Shown here piece by piece: positions 61,019-64,000 of a stretch of 64,000 nt of DNA. The DNA is from Sphingomonas sp. LM7. GTDB taxonomy: Bacteria > Pseudomonadota > Alphaproteobacteria > Sphingomonadales > Sphingomonadaceae. How positions within the stretch are numbered: position 1 is the first letter of the stretch; every line of letters begins with the position of its first letter. Under the pieces are notes generated by a model that saw nothing but the letters and a program-made list of their open reading frames with translations, ran no database searches and had not been told where the DNA came from. Where the stretch lies: positions 1,240,001 to 1,304,000 of the forward strand of contig NZ_CP019511.1 of the NCBI RefSeq assembly GCF_002002925.1, given 5' to 3'. Made by a program: the position numbers and the translations under genes.

Positions 61019-61381
61019 GTGAACGCGATGCCGGACCAATCGCTATCGTCCTGGAAGGACACCCTGATCGATTATGTGCGTTCGGGCGAACCCGATCTCA
61101 CCAACCGACAGATGGCGCTGCTGATGCTTGTCTATCTGGATCCGGGGCCGCATACGGTCCGCGGGCTGGCGCGGGCATTGAACGTCTCGAAGCCTGTCGT
61201 CACACGCGCCTTGAATCGCCTGGGCACGCTCGGCTATCTGCGCCGCCAGCGCGACGACACCGACAAACGCAACATCTTCGTTGCGCGCACCGCGGAAGGG
61301 GCAGAGTTTCTTGCAGAGTTCGGGCATTTCCTCGCTGGCGACACCCTCGGCCAGCCAGTCGCCCGCAGGGCCAACGCGTAA
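61019..61381 (+). CDS. MarR-family transcriptional regulator
   Basis: 120 aa. Winged helix core: 'TNRQMALLMLVYLDPGPHTVRGLARALNVSKPVVTRALNRLGTLGYLRRQRDDTDKR', with the recognition helix SKPVVTRALNRL and the wing RDDTDKRN. GTG start at 61019 has GGATGAG upstream; an ATG at 61028 is possible. The gene overlaps the SH3 gene and may control the marR-SH3-argC operon (inference from overlap and the palindrome ahead of it). The effector is unknown. Confidence 0.85.
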   Translation: MNAMPDQSLSSWKDTLIDYVRSGEPDLTNRQMALLMLVYLDPGPHTVRGLARALNVSKPVVTRALNRLGTLGYLRRQRDDTDKRNIFVARTAEGAEFLAEFGHFLAGDTLGQPVARRANA

Positions 61382-61691
61382 GCGCTTCTCGCTGAAGGGC
61401 CGTTCCGCGATCATCGATTCGCGCGTGGACGCCGTGCGCCGTGACTTGGCCGATATCCGGCTGGCCGACCGGGTGTTTGCTCCCCATTATGCCGCCCCGA
61501 TGCCGCGCACCCTTGCTGCGCCCGCAGAACTGCGCAGCGGCAGCGCCGCCGATTCTGACGTGATGGCGCAGCTGGCTGCAGGCGATGTCTTCGAAGTGCT
61601 GGAATTTGCCGGCAACCATGCCTGGGGCGTTGCCCCCGGTGTCGGGCTGGTCGGCTATATCCCCGCTGTAACGCTGGCCGATCCGCAATGA
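61311..61691 (+). CDS. Orphan SH3-domain protein related to the N-terminus of NlpC/P60 endopeptidases
   Basis: About 126 aa. The C-terminal 90 residues ('RRDLADIRLADRVFAPHYAAP', then 'SELRSG...DVFEVLEFAGNHAWGVAPGVGLVGYIP' in pattern) match the SH3-like region that precedes the NlpC/P60 catalytic domain in sphingomonad endopeptidases, but the peptidase part is absent: the frame stops at 61691 and argC starts with an ATGA overlap. Such domains bind cell-wall peptide. The start is uncertain: TTG at 61311 has AAGGGG nine bases upstream and overlaps marR by 71 bp. No signal peptide is visible. Confidence 0.65.
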   Translation: MQSSGISSLATPSASQSPAGPTRKRFSLKGRSAIIDSRVDAVRRDLADIRLADRVFAPHYAAPMPRTLAAPAELRSGSAADSDVMAQLAAGDVFEVLEFAGNHAWGVAPGVGLVGYIPAVTLADPQ

Positions 61692-62629
61692 CCATCCGTG
61701 TATTCATCGACGGCGCCGTCGGCACCACCGGCCTGGAGATTCGCGAGCGGCTCGACGGCCGCGACGGGATCGAGCAACTGATCCTCGCCGAGGCCGACCG
61801 CAAGGACCCGCGCAAGCGCGAGGATGCGCTCAACTCGGCTGATTTCGTCATTCTCTGCCTTCCCGACGATGCCGCACGCGAAGCCGTGGCGATGATTCGC
61901 GCGGACAAGGTGCGGGTGATCGACGCCTCGACTGCGCATCGCGTGGCGCCCGATTGGGTTTATGGCTTTGCCGAGCTCGAGCCCGGGCAGATGGCGGCGA
62001 TCGCCGAAGCGACTCGCGTAAGCAATCCGGGCTGCTACCCGACCGGCTTCCTCGCGCTGGTGCGTCCGCTGGTGCGCGCCGGGCTGGTGCCGCTCGACCA
62101 TGTCTTCTCGATCAATGCGGTCTCGGGCTATTCGGGCGGCGGCAAATCGATGATCGCCGAGTTTGAGGACCAGAGCGCCGACAGCTTCACTGCCACGGCG
62201 TTCCGCAACTATGGTCTCGGCCTCGATCACAAGCATGTGCCCGAGATGCAGAAGCATGCGCGGATCGAATATCCGCCAATCTTCCAGCCGGCCGTCGTGC
62301 GCACCTATCGCGGCATGGTGGTCGAAGTGCCGTTGCCGTTGCACACCTTCACCCGCCGCCCGTCGCTCGAAGCCATCGAGAACGCGTTGCGCGACGCCTA
62401 CAAGGATTGCCCGCTGGTTCGCGTGCTGCCCAGCGACGTCGCCATGGTCTCGATCGAGGAGGATGCCGGCACCGATCGGCTGAGCGTCCGCGTGTTCGGC
62501 AATGCCGAGCGCGGCCAGGCGCGGCTGGTGGCGACGCTCGACAATCTCGGCAAGGGTGCGGCGGGCGCGGCGGTGCAGAACCTCAACATCATGGCCGGGC
62601 TCGATCCAACCGCAGGGCTGGTTCTCTAG
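61688..62629 (+). CDS. argC: N-acetyl-gamma-glutamyl-phosphate reductase (type 2)
   Basis: 313 aa NADPH-dependent enzyme of arginine biosynthesis that reduces N-acetylglutamyl phosphate to the semialdehyde. Short (type 2) form: N-terminal 'FIDGAVGTTGLEIRERL' (Rossmann loop), the catalytic Cys in 'SNPGCYPTGFLAL', and 'HKHVPEMQKHA' with the catalytic His. Start ATG at 61688 overlaps the SH3 gene's TGA (ATGA). It ends 87 bp before zwf. Confidence 0.95.
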   Translation: MTIRVFIDGAVGTTGLEIRERLDGRDGIEQLILAEADRKDPRKREDALNSADFVILCLPDDAAREAVAMIRADKVRVIDASTAHRVAPDWVYGFAELEPGQMAAIAEATRVSNPGCYPTGFLALVRPLVRAGLVPLDHVFSINAVSGYSGGGKSMIAEFEDQSADSFTATAFRNYGLGLDHKHVPEMQKHARIEYPPIFQPAVVRTYRGMVVEVPLPLHTFTRRPSLEAIENALRDAYKDCPLVRVLPSDVAMVSIEEDAGTDRLSVRVFGNAERGQARLVATLDNLGKGAAGAAVQNLNIMAGLDPTAGLVL

Positions 62630-62716
62630 CCCAACTGCATACCTATGCCGTGCGGGGCGGCTTGATCTTTGCCGGGCTTTGGTGTCTCGCGGGACAAACA
62701 CGTCGACGAGAGGCAA

Positions 62717-64000
62717 ATGATGCACCAACCCGTGGGCAAATTGCTGTTGTTCGGAGCCACTGGCGATCTTGCGCAGCGCATGCTGCTGCCGTCGCTCTAC
62801 GCTCTGCATGCCGACGGATTGCTGCCGCCTGGACTGACGATCACTGGCACGGCGCGTTCCGAAAAGGACGACCAATCGTATCGCGAATTCGCCCGCACCG
62901 CGCTCGAAGAATTCCTGCCCGCCGACCGCAAGGATGACAGCGCTGTCGGGAGCTTTCTCGAACGCCTCTCCTATCAGCCGCTCGACGCCTCGGACCTCAG
63001 CGGCTTCACGGCGCTGGCCGAGAAGGTCGGCGACATTTCGGGCGGGCTGGCGATTTTCCTGTCGACTGCGCCCTGGCTGTTCGGCCCGACCATCGAGGGG
63101 CTAAAGAGCGCGGGCCTCGCCGGCGACAATGTCCGGATCAGCCTGGAAAAGCCGCTGGGCAAGGACCTGCAATCGAGCCGCGAGATCAACGATCTCGTCG
63201 CAGGCGTCTTCCCCGAGGAGCGGACCTTCCGGATCGATCACTATCTCGGCAAGGAGACGGTGCAGAACATCCTCGCGCTGCGCTTCGGCAATTCGCTGTT
63301 CGAGCCCGTGTGGAACGCACAGGGGATCGAGAGCGTCCAGATCACCATCTCCGAGACGGTCGGGCTGGAGGGGCGCGCGGGCTTTTACGACGAGACCGGC
63401 GCGCTGCGCGACATGGTCCAGAACCATATGCTCCAGCTGGTCGCGCTGATCGCGATGGAGCCCCCTGCCCGCTTCGACGGCACGGCGATCCGCGACGAGA
63501 AGGTCAAGGTATTCCGCTCGCTGCGCAAGATCAGCGCGCAGGAAGCCCCGCAACTCACTGTCACCGGCCAATATGGCGGCGGCGCCGTGAAGGGCGAGAT
63601 CGTCCGCGATTATGCCAGCGATCTCGAAAAGCCTTCGAACACCGAGACCTTCGTCGCGATCAAGGCGCATATCGACAATTGGCGCTGGCACGGCGTGCCC
63701 TTCTACCTGCGCACCGGCAAGCGCCTCGCCGAGCGGCGCTCCGAGATCGTCATCCAGTTCAAGCCGGTGCCGCACTCGATCTTCGCCGATCGCGGCGGCG
63801 CGCTTCAGCCCAACACGCTGGTGATCCGGCTCCAGCCCGAGGAATATGTCCGCTTGCTGGTGATGGCCAAGCAGCCCGGGCTCGACCGCGAGGGCGTGCG
63901 GCTGCGTGAAGTGCCGCTGAACCTCAGCCTCGAGAATGAATTCGCCGGCACGCGCCGTCGCATCGCCTATGAACGGCTGCTGCTCGACTTGATCGAAGGC
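62717..64000 (+). CDS. zwf: Glucose-6-phosphate 1-dehydrogenase (C-terminus beyond the window)
   Basis: 428 codons to the right edge. Oxidises glucose 6-phosphate with NADP for the pentose phosphate and Entner-Doudoroff routes. 'FGATGDLAQRMLLPSL' is the NADP loop, RIDHYLGKE the substrate-binding motif with the active-site His, and the GRAGFYDETGALRDMVQNH stretch is typical of the family. Two adjacent ATGs (62717, 62720) can start it, with GAGAGG just upstream. About 60 more residues are expected outside the window. Confidence 0.95.
   Translation, partial: MMHQPVGKLLLFGATGDLAQRMLLPSLYALHADGLLPPGLTITGTARSEKDDQSYREFARTALEEFLPADRKDDSAVGSFLERLSYQPLDASDLSGFTALAEKVGDISGGLAIFLSTAPWLFGPTIEGLKSAGLAGDNVRISLEKPLGKDLQSSREINDLVAGVFPEERTFRIDHYLGKETVQNILALRFGNSLFEPVWNAQGIESVQITISETVGLEGRAGFYDETGALRDMVQNHMLQLVALIAMEPPARFDGTAIRDEKVKVFRSLRKISAQEAPQLTVTGQYGGGAVKGEIVRDYASDLEKPSNTETFVAIKAHIDNWRWHGVPFYLRTGKRLAERRSEIVIQFKPVPHSIFADRGGALQPNTLVIRLQPEEYVRLLVMAKQPGLDREGVRLREVPLNLSLENEFAGTRRRIAYERLLLDLIEG

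Noticed and set aside
61006-61395. Plus-strand frame of 129 aa overlapping marR in another frame
   Set aside because: It is an Arg/Cys-rich shadow of the MarR winged-helix gene, which has a clear family match.

Overview
The window is GC-rich (high GC at third codon positions) and gene-dense. The gene set (a TonB-dependent receptor, a Rut pyrimidine cluster, LolD with one LolC/E-type permease, an RpoH-type promoter with a possible ROSE leader before a small heat-shock gene, and a DnaE whose PHP metal ligands are lost) points to an alphaproteobacterium, most likely a sphingomonad. No rRNA, tRNA, insertion sequence, phage gene or CRISPR array was seen.

Region 1 (1-35.4 kb) is a type I secretion locus. 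It is dominated by one reading frame on the minus strand that starts at 29975 and leaves the window at base 1 with no stop: at least 9,991 codons. The product is a giant RTX/cadherin-like exoprotein. From N to C terminus it has: a HlyA-like hydrophobic region; an EF-hand-like DxDxDG block; more than 30 units that pair glycine-aspartate nonapeptides with a 'FADGT-W' segment, interrupted by a legume-lectin-like domain and two jelly-roll-like modules; and about 18 cadherin-like/tandem-95 modules. An unrecognised 223-aa gene lies directly upstream with an ATGA overlap. Beside it are a HlyC-type acyltransferase on the opposite strand, a HlyD adaptor and a HlyB ATPase. Together they encode the secretion, and perhaps the acylation, of a giant surface or extracellular protein. 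The outer-membrane TolC partner and the C-terminal secretion signal are not in the window.

Region 2 (35.4-44.7 kb) holds an SGNH/GDSL esterase, a protein with two AAA ATPase domains, a rutB-rutC-rutD-rutA operon for uracil ring opening (without rutE, F or G) and a divergent secreted M1 aminopeptidase.

Region 3 (44.7-56.2 kb) holds an acyl-CoA synthetase, dnaE, a small Cys-containing hypothetical protein, a lolC-lolD-glutathione peroxidase operon, a structured 450-bp gap and a TonB-dependent receptor.

Region 4 (56.2-64 kb) is housekeeping: Hsp20 with a heat-shock promoter and leader, a cyclophilin-type isomerase, an alpha/beta hydrolase, secG-pyrG, then marR, an orphan SH3-domain protein, argC and the 5' part of zwf, which runs off the right edge. 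Several gaps contain palindromic repeat elements or back-to-back terminators.

Translations were made by eye. Domain names rest on motif recognition, not on database searches.
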